A DNA stretch of 64,000 nt. Origin: Loxodes magnus (lineage: Eukaryota > Ciliophora > Karyorelictea > Loxodida > Loxodidae). The stretch covers positions 1-64,000 of the forward strand of contig CAMPDV010001725.1 in the NCBI GenBank assembly GCA_946699065.1. The letters are read 5' to 3'. The notes under the pieces were generated by a model. It searched no databases. It was not told the origin of the DNA and saw only the letters and a program-made list of their open reading frames with translations. Shown piece by piece: positions 23,791 through 36,566 of this stretch. Made by a program: the position numbers and the translations under genes. Every line of letters starts with the position of its first letter. The stretch's first letter is position 1.

Positions 23791-24648
23791 GTGGCTATAT
23801 CCAGTGATTCAGAGTTCATCGTATCGAGTAGTGCAGATAAGACGGTGAGACTATGGGACGTCAAGACAGGTACCTGTAAGACCATGAGTGGTCACACACA
23901 TTATGTATATGCTGTGGCTATATCCAGTGATTCAGAGTTCATCGTATCGGGAAGTGGAGATAATACGGTGAGACTATGGGACGTCAAGACAGGTACCTGT
24001 AAGACCATGAGTGGTCACACTAATTCTGTATTATCTGTGGCTATATCCAGTGATTCAGAGTTCATCGTATCGGGAAGTGGAGATAATACGGTGAGACTAT
24101 GGGACGTCAAGACAGGTACCTGTAAGACCATGAGTGGTCACACTAATTCTGTATTATCTGTGGCTATATCCAGTGATTCAGAGTTCATCGTATCGAGTAG
24201 TGCAGATAAGTCGGTGAGACTATGGGACGTCAAGACAGGTACCTGTAAGACCATGAGTGGTCACACTAATTCTGTATTATCTGTGGCTATATCCAGTGAT
24301 TCAGAGTTCATCGTATCGAGTAGTGCAGATAAGTCGGTGAGACTATGGGACGTCAAGACAGGTACCTGTAAGACCATGAGTAGTCACACACATTATGTAT
24401 TATCTGTGGCTATATCCAGTGATTCAGAGTTCATCGTATCGGGAAGTTATGATAAGACGGTGAGACTATGGGACGTCAAGACAGGTACCTGTAAGACCAT
24501 GAGTGGTCACACTAATTCTGTATTATCTGTGGCTATGTCCAGTGATTCAGAGTTCATCGTATCGGGAAGTTATGATAAGACGGTGAGACTATGGGACGTC
24601 AAGACAGGTACCTGTAAGACCATGAGTGGTCACACTAATTCTGTATGA
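23791..24648 (+). CDS. Open WD40 segment, 7 blades
   Basis: Tips: ADK-T, GDN (HY, VYAV), GDN, ADK-S, ADK-S, YDK (S-H-T-HY), YDK (AM). The last four tips form a module that recurs, always closed by TGA, at 33,624, 37,191 and 42,357. Seven blades would suit one closed propeller, but the start is defined only by the preceding TGA. Confidence 0.42.
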   Translation: MAISSDSEFIVSSSADKTVRLWDVKTGTCKTMSGHTHYVYAVAISSDSEFIVSGSGDNTVRLWDVKTGTCKTMSGHTNSVLSVAISSDSEFIVSGSGDNTVRLWDVKTGTCKTMSGHTNSVLSVAISSDSEFIVSSSADKSVRLWDVKTGTCKTMSGHTNSVLSVAISSDSEFIVSSSADKSVRLWDVKTGTCKTMSSHTHYVLSVAISSDSEFIVSGSYDKTVRLWDVKTGTCKTMSGHTNSVLSVAMSSDSEFIVSGSYDKTVRLWDVKTGTCKTMSGHTNSV

Positions 24649-24651
24649 TCT

Positions 24652-26001
24652 GTGGCTATATCCAGTGATTCAGAGTTCATCGTATCGGGAAGTGGAGATA
24701 AGACGGTGAGACTATGGGACGTCAAGACAGGTACCTGTAAGACCATGAGTGGTCACACTAATTCTGTATTATCTGTGGCTATATCCAGTGATTCAGAGTT
24801 CATCGTATCGGGAAGTTATGATAAGACGGTGAGACTATGGGACGTCAAGACAGGTACCTGTAAGACCATGAGTGGTCACACTAATTCTGTATTATCTGTG
24901 GCTATATCCAGTGATTCAGAGTTCATCGTATCGGGAAGTTATGATAAGACGGTGAGACTATGGGACGTCAAGACAGGTACCTGTAAGACCATGAGTGGTC
25001 ACACTAATTCTGTATTATCTGTGGCTATATCCAGTGATTCAGAGTTCATCGTATCGGGAAGTTATGATAAGACGGTGAGACTATGGGACGTCAAGACAGG
25101 TACCTGTAAGACCATGAGTGGTCACACTAATTCTGTATTATCTGTGGCTATATCCAGTGATTCAGAGTTCATCGTATCGGGAAGTTATGATAAGACGGTG
25201 AGACTATGGGACGTCAAGACAGGTACCTGTAAGACCATGAGTGGTCACACTATTTCTGTATTATCTGTGGCTATATCCAGTGATTCAGAGTTCATCGTAT
25301 CGGGAAGTGGAGATAATACGGTGAGACTATGGGACGTCAAGACAGGTACCTGTAAGACCATGAGTGGTCACACTAATTCTGTATTATCTGTGGCTATATC
25401 CAGTGATTCAGAGTTCATCGTATCGGGAAGTGGAGATAATACGGTGAGACTATGGGACGTCAAGACAGGTACCTGTAAGACCATGAGTGGTCACACTAAT
25501 TCTGTATTATCTGTGGCTATATCCAGTGATTCAGAGTTCATCGTATCGGGAAGTTATGATAAGACGGTGAGACTATGGGACGTCAAGACAGGTACCTGTA
25601 AGACCATGAGTGGTCACACTAATTCTGTATTATCTGTGGCTATATCCAGTGATTCAGAGTTCATCGTATCGGGAAGTGGAGATAAGACGGTGAGACTATG
25701 GGACGTCAAGACAGGTACCTGTAAGACCATGAGTGGTCACACTAATTATGTATATGCTGTGGATATATCCAGTGATTCAGAGTTCATCGTATTGGGAAGT
25801 CATGATTATACGGTGAGACTATGGGACGTCAAGACAGGTACCTGTAAGACCATGAGTGGTCACACTAATTCTGTATTATCTGTGGCTATATCCAGTGATT
25901 CAGAGTTCATCGTATCGGGAAGTTATGATAAGACGGTGAGACTATGGGACGTCAAGACAGGTACCTGTAAGACCATGAGTGGTCACACTAATTCTGTATG
26001 A
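24652..26001 (+). CDS. Open WD40 segment, 11 blades
   Basis: 449 codons from TGA 24,646 to TGA 25,999. Tips: GDK, four YDK, GDN (TIS), GDN, YDK, GDK, HDY (NYVYAVD), YDK. The GDK plus four YDK opening is shared with 33,630 and 37,197. All tetrad residues are present. Confidence 0.45.
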   Translation: MAISSDSEFIVSGSGDKTVRLWDVKTGTCKTMSGHTNSVLSVAISSDSEFIVSGSYDKTVRLWDVKTGTCKTMSGHTNSVLSVAISSDSEFIVSGSYDKTVRLWDVKTGTCKTMSGHTNSVLSVAISSDSEFIVSGSYDKTVRLWDVKTGTCKTMSGHTNSVLSVAISSDSEFIVSGSYDKTVRLWDVKTGTCKTMSGHTISVLSVAISSDSEFIVSGSGDNTVRLWDVKTGTCKTMSGHTNSVLSVAISSDSEFIVSGSGDNTVRLWDVKTGTCKTMSGHTNSVLSVAISSDSEFIVSGSYDKTVRLWDVKTGTCKTMSGHTNSVLSVAISSDSEFIVSGSGDKTVRLWDVKTGTCKTMSGHTNYVYAVDISSDSEFIVLGSHDYTVRLWDVKTGTCKTMSGHTNSVLSVAISSDSEFIVSGSYDKTVRLWDVKTGTCKTMSGHTNSV

Positions 26002-26496
26002 TCTGTGGCTATATCCAGTGATTCAGAGTTCATCGTATCGAGTAGTGCAGATAAGTCGGTGAGACTATGGGACGTCAAGACAGGTACCTGTAAGACCATG
26101 AGTGGTCACACTAATTATGTATTATCTGTGGCTATATCCAGTGATTCAGAGTTCATCGTATCGAGTAGTGCAGATAAGACGGTGAGACTATGGGACGTCA
26201 AGACAGGTACCTGTAAGACCATGAGTGGTCACACTAATTCTGTATTATCTGTGGCTATGTCCAGTGATTCAGAGTTCATCGTATCGGGAAGTTATGATAA
26301 GACGGTGAGACTATGGGACGTCAAGACAGGTACCTGTAAGACCATGAGTGGTCACACTAATTCTGTATTATCTGTGGCTATATCCAGTGATTCAGAGTTC
26401 ATCGTATTGGGAAGTCATGATAAGACGGTGAGACTATGGGACGTCAAGACAGGTACCTGTAAGACCATGAGTGGTCACACTAATTCTGTATGATCT

Positions 26497-27477
26497 GTGG
26501 CTATATCCAGTGATTCAGAGTTCATCGTATCGGGAAGTTATGATAAGACGGTGAGACTATGGGACGTCAAGACAGGTACCTGTAAGACCATGAGTGGTCA
26601 CACACATTATGTATATGCTGTGGCTATATCCAGTGATTCAGAGTTCATCGTATCGGGAAGTGGAGATAATACGGTGAGACTATGGGACGTCAAGACAGGT
26701 ACCTGTAAGACCATGAGTGGTCACACTAATTCTGTATTATCTGTGGCTATATCCAGTGATTCAGAGTTCATCGTATCGGGAAGTGGAGATAATACGGTGA
26801 GACTATGGGACGTCAAGACAGGTACCTGTAAGACCATGAGTGGTCACACTAATTCTGTATTATCTGTGGCTATATCCAGTGATTCAGAGTTCATCGTATC
26901 GGGAAGTTATGATAAGACGGTGAGACTATGGGACGTCAAGACAGGTACCTGTAAGACCATGAGTGGTCACACTAATTCTGTATTATCTGTGGCTATATCC
27001 AGTGATTCAGAGTTCATCGTATCGGGAAGTTATGATAAGACGGTGAGACTATGGGACGTCAAGACAGGTACCTGTAAGACCATGAGTGGTCACACTAATT
27101 ATGTATATGCTGTGGATATATCCAGTGATTCAGAGTTCATCGTATTGGGAAGTCATGATTATACGGTGAGACTATGGGACGTCAAGACAGGTACCTGTAA
27201 GACCATGAGTGGTCACACTAATTCTGTATTATCTGTGGCTATATCCAGTGATTCAGAGTTCATCGTATCGGGAAGTGGAGATAATACGGTGAGACTATGG
27301 GACGTCAAGACAGGTACCTGTAAGACCATGAGTGGTCACACAGGTTATGTATTATCTGTGGCTATATCCAGTGATTCAGAGTTCATCGTATCGGGAAGTT
27401 ATGATAAGACGGTGAGACTATGGGACGTCAAGACAGGTACCTGTAAGACCATGAGTGGTCACACTAATTCTGTATGA
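26497..27477 (+). CDS. Open WD40 segment, 8 blades
   Basis: Tips: YDK, GDN (HY, VYAV), GDN, YDK, YDK, HDY (NYVYAVD), GDN, YDK (GY). It lies between TGA 26,491 and TGA 27,475. It resembles 30,678-31,658 in its first four and sixth blades, which marks shared ancestry of the two blocks. Confidence 0.4.
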   Translation: MAISSDSEFIVSGSYDKTVRLWDVKTGTCKTMSGHTHYVYAVAISSDSEFIVSGSGDNTVRLWDVKTGTCKTMSGHTNSVLSVAISSDSEFIVSGSGDNTVRLWDVKTGTCKTMSGHTNSVLSVAISSDSEFIVSGSYDKTVRLWDVKTGTCKTMSGHTNSVLSVAISSDSEFIVSGSYDKTVRLWDVKTGTCKTMSGHTNYVYAVDISSDSEFIVLGSHDYTVRLWDVKTGTCKTMSGHTNSVLSVAISSDSEFIVSGSGDNTVRLWDVKTGTCKTMSGHTGYVLSVAISSDSEFIVSGSYDKTVRLWDVKTGTCKTMSGHTNSV

Positions 27478-27758
27478 TCTGTGGCTATATCCAGTGATTC
27501 AGAGTTCATCGTATCGAGTAGTGCAGATAAGTCGGTGAGACTATGGGACGTCAAGACAGGTACCTGTAAGACCATGAGTGGTCACACTAATTATGTATTA
27601 TCTGTGGCTATATCCAGTGATTCAGAGTTCATCGTATCGAGTAGTGCAGATAAGACGGTGAGACTATGGGACGTCAAGACAGGTACCTGTAAGACCATGA
27701 GTGGTCACACTAATTCTGTATTATCTGTGGCTATGTCCAGTGATTCAGAGTTCATCGT

Positions 27759-27770
27759 ATCGGAAGTTAT
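27759..27770 (+). other. Single-base deletion frameshift in the VSGS codons
   Basis: TATCGGGAAG is TATCGGAAG here. The loss of one G turns the tip into SEVMIRR followed by a stop. The phase of all later TGA codons moves by one base, so the deletion is real in this assembly. It is the only indel between 16.8 and 55.2 kb. Confidence 0.9.
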
Positions 27771-28217
27771 GATAAGACGGTGAGACTATGGGACGTCAAG
27801 ACAGGTACCTGTAAGACCATGAGTGGTCACACTAATTCTGTATGATCTGTGGCTATATCCAGTGATTCAGAGTTCATCGTATCGGGAAGTGGAGATAAGA
27901 CGGTGAGACTATGGGACGTCAAGACAGGTACCTGTAAGACCATGAGTGGTCACACTAATTCTGTATTATCTGTGGCTATATCCAGTGATTCAGAGTTCAT
28001 CGTATCGGGAAGTTATGATAAGACGGTGAGACTATGGGACGTCAAGACAGGTACCTGTAAGACCATGAGTGGTCACACTATTTCTGTATTATCTGTGGCT
28101 ATATCCAGTGATTCAGAGTTCATCGTATTGGGAAGTCATGATTATACGGTGAGACTATGGGACGTCAAGACAGGTACCTGTAAGACCATGAGTGGTCACA
28201 CTAATTCTGTATGATCT

Positions 28218-28952
28218 GTGGCTATATCCAGTGATTCAGAGTTCATCGTATCGGGAAGTGGAGATAAGACGGTGAGACTATGGGACGTCAAGACAGGTAC
28301 CTGTAAGACCATGAGTGGTCACACTAATTCTGTATTATCTGTGGCTATATCCAGTGATTCAGAGTTCATCGTATCGGGAAGTTATGATAAGACGGTGAGA
28401 CTATGGGACGTCAAGACAGGTACCTGTAAGACCATGAGTGGTCACACTAATTCTGTATTATCTGTGGCTATATCCAGTGATTCAGAGTTCATCGTATCGG
28501 GAAGTGGAGATAAGACGGTGAGACTATGGGACGTCAAGACAGGTACCTGTAAGACCATGAGTGGTCACACTAATTATGTATATGCTGTGGATATATCCAG
28601 TGATTCAGAGTTCATCGTATTGGGAAGTCATGATTATACGGTGAGACTATGGGACGTCAAGACAGGTACCTGTAAGACCATGAGTGGTCACACTAATTCT
28701 GTATTATCTGTGGCTATATCCAGTGATTCAGAGTTCATCGTATCGGGAAGTTATGATAAGACGGTGAGACTATGGGACGTCAAGACAGGTACCTGTAAGA
28801 CCATGAGTGGTCACACTAATTATGTATCTGCTGTGGCTATATCCAGTGATTCAGAGTTCATCGTATCGAGTAGTGCAGATAAGTCGGTGAGACTATGGGA
28901 CGTCAAGACAGGTACCTGTAAGACCATGAGTGGTCACACTAATTCTGTATGA
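28218..28952 (+). CDS. Open WD40 segment, 6 blades
   Basis: Tips: GDK, YDK, GDK, HDY (NYVYAVD), YDK, ADK-S (NYVSAV). It is closed by TGA 28,950 and followed by a one-unit HDY block ended by TGA 29,073. Most of it is copied at 30,974-31,658. Confidence 0.4.
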   Translation: MAISSDSEFIVSGSGDKTVRLWDVKTGTCKTMSGHTNSVLSVAISSDSEFIVSGSYDKTVRLWDVKTGTCKTMSGHTNSVLSVAISSDSEFIVSGSGDKTVRLWDVKTGTCKTMSGHTNYVYAVDISSDSEFIVLGSHDYTVRLWDVKTGTCKTMSGHTNSVLSVAISSDSEFIVSGSYDKTVRLWDVKTGTCKTMSGHTNYVSAVAISSDSEFIVSSSADKSVRLWDVKTGTCKTMSGHTNSV

Positions 28953-30179
28953 TCTGTGGCTATATCCAGTGATTCAGAGTTCATCGTATTGGGAAGTCAT
29001 GATTATACGGTGAGACTATGGGACGTCAAGACAGGTACCTGTAAGACCATGAGTGGTCACACTAATTCTGTATGATCTGTGGCTATATCCAGTGATTCAG
29101 AGTTCATCGTATCGGGAAGTTATGATAAGACGGTGAGACTATGGGACGTCAAGACAGGTACCTGTAAGACCATGAGTGGTCACACACATTATGTATATGC
29201 TGTGGCTATATCCAGTGATTCAGAGTTCATCGTATCGGGAAGTGGAGATAATACGGTGAGACTATGGGACGTCAAGACAGGTACCTGTAAGACCATGAGT
29301 GGTCACACTATTTCTGTATGATCTGTGGCTATATCCAGTGATTCAGAGTTCATCGTATCGGGAAGTGGAGATAATACGGTGAGACTATGGGACGTCAAGA
29401 CAGGTACCTGTAAGACCATGAGTGGTCACACTAATTCTGTATTATCTGTGGCTATATCCAGTGATTCAGAGTTCATCGTATCGGGAAGTGGAGATAATAC
29501 GGTGAGACTATGGGACGTCAAGACAGGTACCTGTAAGACCATGAGTGGTCACACTAATTCTGTATTATCTGTGGCTATATCCAGTGATTCAGAGTTCATC
29601 GTATCGGGAAGTGGAGATAAGACGGTGAGACTATGGGACGTCAAGACAGGTACCTGTAAGACCATGAGTGGTCACACTAATTCTGTATTATCTGTGGCTA
29701 TATCCAGTGATTCAGAGTTCATCGTATCGGGAAGTTATGATAAGACGGTGAGACTATGGGACGTCAAGACAGGTACCTGTAAGACCATGAGTGGTCACAC
29801 TAATTCTGTATTATCTGTGGCTATATCCAGTGATTCAGAGTTCATCGTATCGGGAAGTGGAGATAATACGGTGAGACTATGGGACGTCAAGACAGGTACC
29901 TGTAAGACCATGAGTGGTCACACTAATTATGTATATGCTGTGGATATATCCAGTGATTCAGAGTTCATCGTATTGGGAAGTCATGATTATACGGTGAGAC
30001 TATGGGACGTCAAGACAGGTACCTGTAAGACCATGAGTGGTCACACTAATTCTGTATTATCTGTGGCTATATCCAGTGATTCAGAGTTCATCGTATCGGG
30101 AAGTTATGATAAGACGGTGAGACTATGGGACGTCAAGACAGGTACCTGTAAGACCATGAGTGGTCACACTAATTCTGTA
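28268..30179 (+). repeat. Higher-order repeat R2, copy 1 (1.9 kb)
   Basis: It matches 30,974-32,885 at an offset of 2,706 bp, exactly 22 units. Shared landmarks include TGA at 28,950/31,656, 29,073/31,779 and 29,319/32,025 and the same order of ADK, HDY, YDK and GDN tips. One unit differs (GDN at about 29,370 versus YDK at about 32,070). Confidence 0.87.
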
Positions 30180-30305
30180 TTATCTGTGGCTATATCCAGT
30201 GATTCAGAGTTCATCGTATCGGGAAGTTATGATAAGACGGTGAGACTATGGGACGTCAAGACAGGTACCTGTAAGACCATGAGTGGTCACACTAATTCTG
30301 TATGA
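29325..30305 (+). CDS. Open WD40 segment, 8 blades
   Basis: Tips: GDN, GDN, GDK, YDK, GDN, HDY (NYVYAVD), YDK, YDK, between TGA 29,319 and TGA 30,303. It is the longer counterpart of 32,031-32,888, which lacks the final blade because a TGA falls one unit earlier. Confidence 0.4.
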   Translation: MAISSDSEFIVSGSGDNTVRLWDVKTGTCKTMSGHTNSVLSVAISSDSEFIVSGSGDNTVRLWDVKTGTCKTMSGHTNSVLSVAISSDSEFIVSGSGDKTVRLWDVKTGTCKTMSGHTNSVLSVAISSDSEFIVSGSYDKTVRLWDVKTGTCKTMSGHTNSVLSVAISSDSEFIVSGSGDNTVRLWDVKTGTCKTMSGHTNYVYAVDISSDSEFIVLGSHDYTVRLWDVKTGTCKTMSGHTNSVLSVAISSDSEFIVSGSYDKTVRLWDVKTGTCKTMSGHTNSVLSVAISSDSEFIVSGSYDKTVRLWDVKTGTCKTMSGHTNSV

Positions 30306-30677
30306 TCTGTGGCTATATCCAGTGATTCAGAGTTCATCGTATCGAGTAGTGCAGATAAGTCGGTGAGACTATGGGACGTCAAGACAGGTACCTGTAAGAC
30401 CATGAGTGGTCACACTAATTATGTATTATCTGTGGCTATGTCCAGTGATTCAGAGTTCATCGTATCGGGAAGTTATGATAAGACGGTGAGACTATGGGAC
30501 GTCAAGACAGGTACCTGTAAGACCATGAGTGGTCACACTAATTCTGTATTATCTGTGGCTATATCCAGTGATTCAGAGTTCATCGTATCGGGAAGTTATG
30601 ATAAGACGGTGAGACTATGGGACGTCAAGACAGGTACCTGTAAGACCATGAGTGGTCACACTAATTCTGTATGATCT

Positions 30678-31658
30678 GTGGCTATATCCAGTGATTCAGA
30701 GTTCATCGTATCGGGAAGTTATGATAAGACGGTGAGACTATGGGACGTCAAGACAGGTACCTGTAAGACCATGAGTGGTCACACACATTATGTATATGCT
30801 GTGGCTATATCCAGTGATTCAGAGTTCATCGTATCGGGAAGTGGAGATAATACGGTGAGACTATGGGACGTCAAGACAGGTACCTGTAAGACCATGAGTG
30901 GTCACACTAATTCTGTATTATCTGTGGCTATATCCAGTGATTCAGAGTTCATCGTATCGGGAAGTGGAGATAATACGGTGAGACTATGGGACGTCAAGAC
31001 AGGTACCTGTAAGACCATGAGTGGTCACACTAATTCTGTATTATCTGTGGCTATATCCAGTGATTCAGAGTTCATCGTATCGGGAAGTTATGATAAGACG
31101 GTGAGACTATGGGACGTCAAGACAGGTACCTGTAAGACCATGAGTGGTCACACTAATTCTGTATTATCTGTGGCTATATCCAGTGATTCAGAGTTCATCG
31201 TATCGGGAAGTGGAGATAAGACGGTGAGACTATGGGACGTCAAGACAGGTACCTGTAAGACCATGAGTGGTCACACTAATTATGTATATGCTGTGGATAT
31301 ATCCAGTGATTCAGAGTTCATCGTATTGGGAAGTCATGATTATACGGTGAGACTATGGGACGTCAAGACAGGTACCTGTAAGACCATGAGTGGTCACACT
31401 AATTCTGTATTATCTGTGGCTATATCCAGTGATTCAGAGTTCATCGTATCGGGAAGTTATGATAAGACGGTGAGACTATGGGACGTCAAGACAGGTACCT
31501 GTAAGACCATGAGTGGTCACACTAATTATGTATCTGCTGTGGCTATATCCAGTGATTCAGAGTTCATCGTATCGAGTAGTGCAGATAAGTCGGTGAGACT
31601 ATGGGACGTCAAGACAGGTACCTGTAAGACCATGAGTGGTCACACTAATTCTGTATGA
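30678..31658 (+). CDS. Open WD40 segment, 8 blades
   Basis: Tips: YDK, GDN (HY, VYAV), GDN, YDK, GDK, HDY (NYVYAVD), YDK, ADK-S (NYVSAV). Bounded by TGA 30,672 and TGA 31,656. The tetrad is intact in every blade. Confidence 0.4.
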   Translation: MAISSDSEFIVSGSYDKTVRLWDVKTGTCKTMSGHTHYVYAVAISSDSEFIVSGSGDNTVRLWDVKTGTCKTMSGHTNSVLSVAISSDSEFIVSGSGDNTVRLWDVKTGTCKTMSGHTNSVLSVAISSDSEFIVSGSYDKTVRLWDVKTGTCKTMSGHTNSVLSVAISSDSEFIVSGSGDKTVRLWDVKTGTCKTMSGHTNYVYAVDISSDSEFIVLGSHDYTVRLWDVKTGTCKTMSGHTNSVLSVAISSDSEFIVSGSYDKTVRLWDVKTGTCKTMSGHTNYVSAVAISSDSEFIVSSSADKSVRLWDVKTGTCKTMSGHTNSV

Positions 31659-32885
31659 TCTGTGGCTATATCCAGTGATTCAGAGTTCATCGTATTGGGA
31701 AGTCATGATTATACGGTGAGACTATGGGACGTCAAGACAGGTACCTGTAAGACCATGAGTGGTCACACTAATTCTGTATGATCTGTGGCTATATCCAGTG
31801 ATTCAGAGTTCATCGTATCGGGAAGTTATGATAAGACGGTGAGACTATGGGACGTCAAGACAGGTACCTGTAAGACCATGAGTGGTCACACACATTATGT
31901 ATATGCTGTGGCTATATCCAGTGATTCAGAGTTCATCGTATCGGGAAGTGGAGATAATACGGTGAGACTATGGGACGTCAAGACAGGTACCTGTAAGACC
32001 ATGAGTGGTCACACTATTTCTGTATGATCTGTGGCTATATCCAGTGATTCAGAGTTCATCGTATCGGGAAGTTATGATAAGACGGTGAGACTATGGGACG
32101 TCAAGACAGGTACCTGTAAGACCATGAGTGGTCACACTAATTCTGTATTATCTGTGGCTATATCCAGTGATTCAGAGTTCATCGTATCGGGAAGTGGAGA
32201 TAATACGGTGAGACTATGGGACGTCAAGACAGGTACCTGTAAGACCATGAGTGGTCACACTAATTCTGTATTATCTGTGGCTATATCCAGTGATTCAGAG
32301 TTCATCGTATCGGGAAGTGGAGATAAGACGGTGAGACTATGGGACGTCAAGACAGGTACCTGTAAGACCATGAGTGGTCACACTAATTCTGTATTATCTG
32401 TGGCTATATCCAGTGATTCAGAGTTCATCGTATCGGGAAGTTATGATAAGACGGTGAGACTATGGGACGTCAAGACAGGTACCTGTAAGACCATGAGTGG
32501 TCACACTAATTCTGTATTATCTGTGGCTATATCCAGTGATTCAGAGTTCATCGTATCGGGAAGTGGAGATAATACGGTGAGACTATGGGACGTCAAGACA
32601 GGTACCTGTAAGACCATGAGTGGTCACACTAATTATGTATATGCTGTGGATATATCCAGTGATTCAGAGTTCATCGTATTGGGAAGTCATGATTATACGG
32701 TGAGACTATGGGACGTCAAGACAGGTACCTGTAAGACCATGAGTGGTCACACTAATTCTGTATTATCTGTGGCTATATCCAGTGATTCAGAGTTCATCGT
32801 ATCGGGAAGTTATGATAAGACGGTGAGACTATGGGACGTCAAGACAGGTACCTGTAAGACCATGAGTGGTCACACTAATTCTGTA
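30974..32885 (+). repeat. Higher-order repeat R2, copy 2 (1.9 kb)
   Basis: Second copy of 28,268-30,179 with the same stop positions and tip order. It ends at TGA 32,886, where copy 1 has TTA and runs on for one more blade. Confidence 0.87.
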
Positions 32886-32888
32886 TGA
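32031..32888 (+). CDS. Open WD40 segment, 7 blades
   Basis: Tips: YDK, GDN, GDK, YDK, GDN, HDY (NYVYAVD), YDK, between TGA 32,025 and TGA 32,886. Seven blades, but the paralogous block at 29,325 has eight, so the number is set by where TGA units fall. Confidence 0.4.
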   Translation: MAISSDSEFIVSGSYDKTVRLWDVKTGTCKTMSGHTNSVLSVAISSDSEFIVSGSGDNTVRLWDVKTGTCKTMSGHTNSVLSVAISSDSEFIVSGSGDKTVRLWDVKTGTCKTMSGHTNSVLSVAISSDSEFIVSGSYDKTVRLWDVKTGTCKTMSGHTNSVLSVAISSDSEFIVSGSGDNTVRLWDVKTGTCKTMSGHTNYVYAVDISSDSEFIVLGSHDYTVRLWDVKTGTCKTMSGHTNSVLSVAISSDSEFIVSGSYDKTVRLWDVKTGTCKTMSGHTNSV

Positions 32889-32891
32889 TCT

Positions 32892-33626
32892 GTGGCTATA
32901 TCCAGTGATTCAGAGTTCATCGTATCGGGAAGTGGAGATAAGACGGTGAGACTATGGGACGTCAAGACAGGTACCTGTAAGACCATGAGTGGTCACACTA
33001 TTTCTGTATTATCTGTGGCTATATCCAGTGATTCAGAGTTCATCGTATCGAGTAGTGCAGATAAGTCGGTGAGACTATGGGACGTCAAGACAGGTACCTG
33101 TAAGACCATGAGTGGTCACACTAATTCTGTATTATCTGTGGCTATATCCAGTGATTCAGAGTTCATCGTATCGAGTAGTGCAGATAAGTCGGTGAGACTA
33201 TGGGACGTCAAGACAGGTACCTGTAAGACCATGAGTGGTCACACTAATTCTGTATTATCTGTGGCTATATCCAGTGATTCAGAGTTCATCGTATCGAGTA
33301 GTGCAGATAAGTCGGTGAGACTATGGGACGTCAAGACAGGTACCTGTAAGACCATGAGTAGTCACACACATTATGTATTATCTGTGGCTATATCCAGTGA
33401 TTCAGAGTTCATCGTATCGGGAAGTTATGATAAGACGGTGAGACTATGGGACGTCAAGACAGGTACCTGTAAGACCATGAGTGGTCACACTAATTCTGTA
33501 TTATCTGTGGCTATGTCCAGTGATTCAGAGTTCATCGTATCGGGAAGTTATGATAAGACGGTGAGACTATGGGACGTCAAGACAGGTACCTGTAAGACCA
33601 TGAGTGGTCACACTAATTCTGTATGA
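32892..33626 (+). CDS. Open WD40 segment, 6 blades
   Basis: Tips: GDK, ADK-S (TIS), ADK-S, ADK-S, YDK (S-H-T-HY), YDK (AM). It has three SSADKS blades in a row, a pattern repeated at 36,610-36,900. Closed by TGA 33,624. Confidence 0.4.
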   Translation: MAISSDSEFIVSGSGDKTVRLWDVKTGTCKTMSGHTISVLSVAISSDSEFIVSSSADKSVRLWDVKTGTCKTMSGHTNSVLSVAISSDSEFIVSSSADKSVRLWDVKTGTCKTMSGHTNSVLSVAISSDSEFIVSSSADKSVRLWDVKTGTCKTMSSHTHYVLSVAISSDSEFIVSGSYDKTVRLWDVKTGTCKTMSGHTNSVLSVAMSSDSEFIVSGSYDKTVRLWDVKTGTCKTMSGHTNSV

Positions 33627-34728
33627 TCTGTGGCTATATCCAGTGATTCAGAGTTCATCGTATCGGGAAGTGGAGATAAGACGGTGAGACTATGGGACGT
33701 CAAGACAGGTACCTGTAAGACCATGAGTGGTCACACTAATTCTGTATTATCTGTGGCTATATCCAGTGATTCAGAGTTCATCGTATCGGGAAGTTATGAT
33801 AAGACGGTGAGACTATGGGACGTCAAGACAGGTACCTGTAAGACCATGAGTGGTCACACTAATTCTGTATTATCTGTGGCTATATCCAGTGATTCAGAGT
33901 TCATCGTATCGGGAAGTTATGATAAGACGGTGAGACTATGGGACGTCAAGACAGGTACCTGTAAGACCATGAGTGGTCACACTAATTCTGTATTATCTGT
34001 GGCTATATCCAGTGATTCAGAGTTCATCGTATCGGGAAGTTATGATAAGACGGTGAGACTATGGGACGTCAAGACAGGTACCTGTAAGACCATGAGTGGT
34101 CACACTAATTCTGTATTATCTGTGGCTATATCCAGTGATTCAGAGTTCATCGTATCGGGAAGTTATGATAAGACGGTGAGACTATGGGACGTCAAGACAG
34201 GTACCTGTAAGACCATGAGTAGTCACACACATTATGTATTATCTGTGGCTATATCCAGTGATTCAGAGTTCATCGTATCGGGAAGTTATGATAAGACGGT
34301 GAGACTATGGGACGTCAAGACAGGTACCTGTAAGACCATGAGTGGTCACACTATTTCTGTATTATCTGTGGCTATATCCAGTGATTCAGAGTTCATCGTA
34401 TTGGGAAGTCATGATTATACGGTGAGACTATGGGACGTCAAGACAGGTACCTGTAAGACCATGAGTGGTCACACTAATTCTGTATGATCTGTGGCTATGT
34501 CCAGTGATTCAGAGTTCATCGTATCGGGAAGTTATGATAAGACGGTGAGACTATGGGACGTCAAGACAGGTACCTGTAAGACCATGAGTGGTCACACTAA
34601 TTCTGTATTATCTGTGGCTATGTCCAGTGATTCAGAGTTCATCGTATCGGGAAGTTATGATAAGACGGTGAGACTATGGGACGTCAAGACAGGTACCTGT
34701 AAGACCATGAGTGGTCACACTAATTCTG

Positions 34729-34731
<3 letters not shown>
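33003..34731 (+). repeat. Higher-order repeat R3, copy 1 (1.73 kb)
   Basis: It matches 36,570-38,298 at an offset of 3,567 bp, exactly 29 units. It spans three SSADKS units, S-H-T-HY, the TGA at 33,624/37,191, GDK plus YDK units, and the TGA at 34,485/38,052. The 285-codon segments inside it have identical translations. On the right, copy 1 stops at TGA 34,731 where copy 2 has TTA. Confidence 0.9.
33630..34487 (+). CDS. Open WD40 segment, 7 blades
   Basis: Tips: GDK, four YDK, YDK (S-H-T-HY), HDY (TIS), between TGA 33,624 and TGA 34,485. The translation is identical to that of 37,197-38,054. Confidence 0.42.
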   Translation: MAISSDSEFIVSGSGDKTVRLWDVKTGTCKTMSGHTNSVLSVAISSDSEFIVSGSYDKTVRLWDVKTGTCKTMSGHTNSVLSVAISSDSEFIVSGSYDKTVRLWDVKTGTCKTMSGHTNSVLSVAISSDSEFIVSGSYDKTVRLWDVKTGTCKTMSGHTNSVLSVAISSDSEFIVSGSYDKTVRLWDVKTGTCKTMSSHTHYVLSVAISSDSEFIVSGSYDKTVRLWDVKTGTCKTMSGHTISVLSVAISSDSEFIVLGSHDYTVRLWDVKTGTCKTMSGHTNSV

Positions 34732-36566
<1,835 letters not shown>
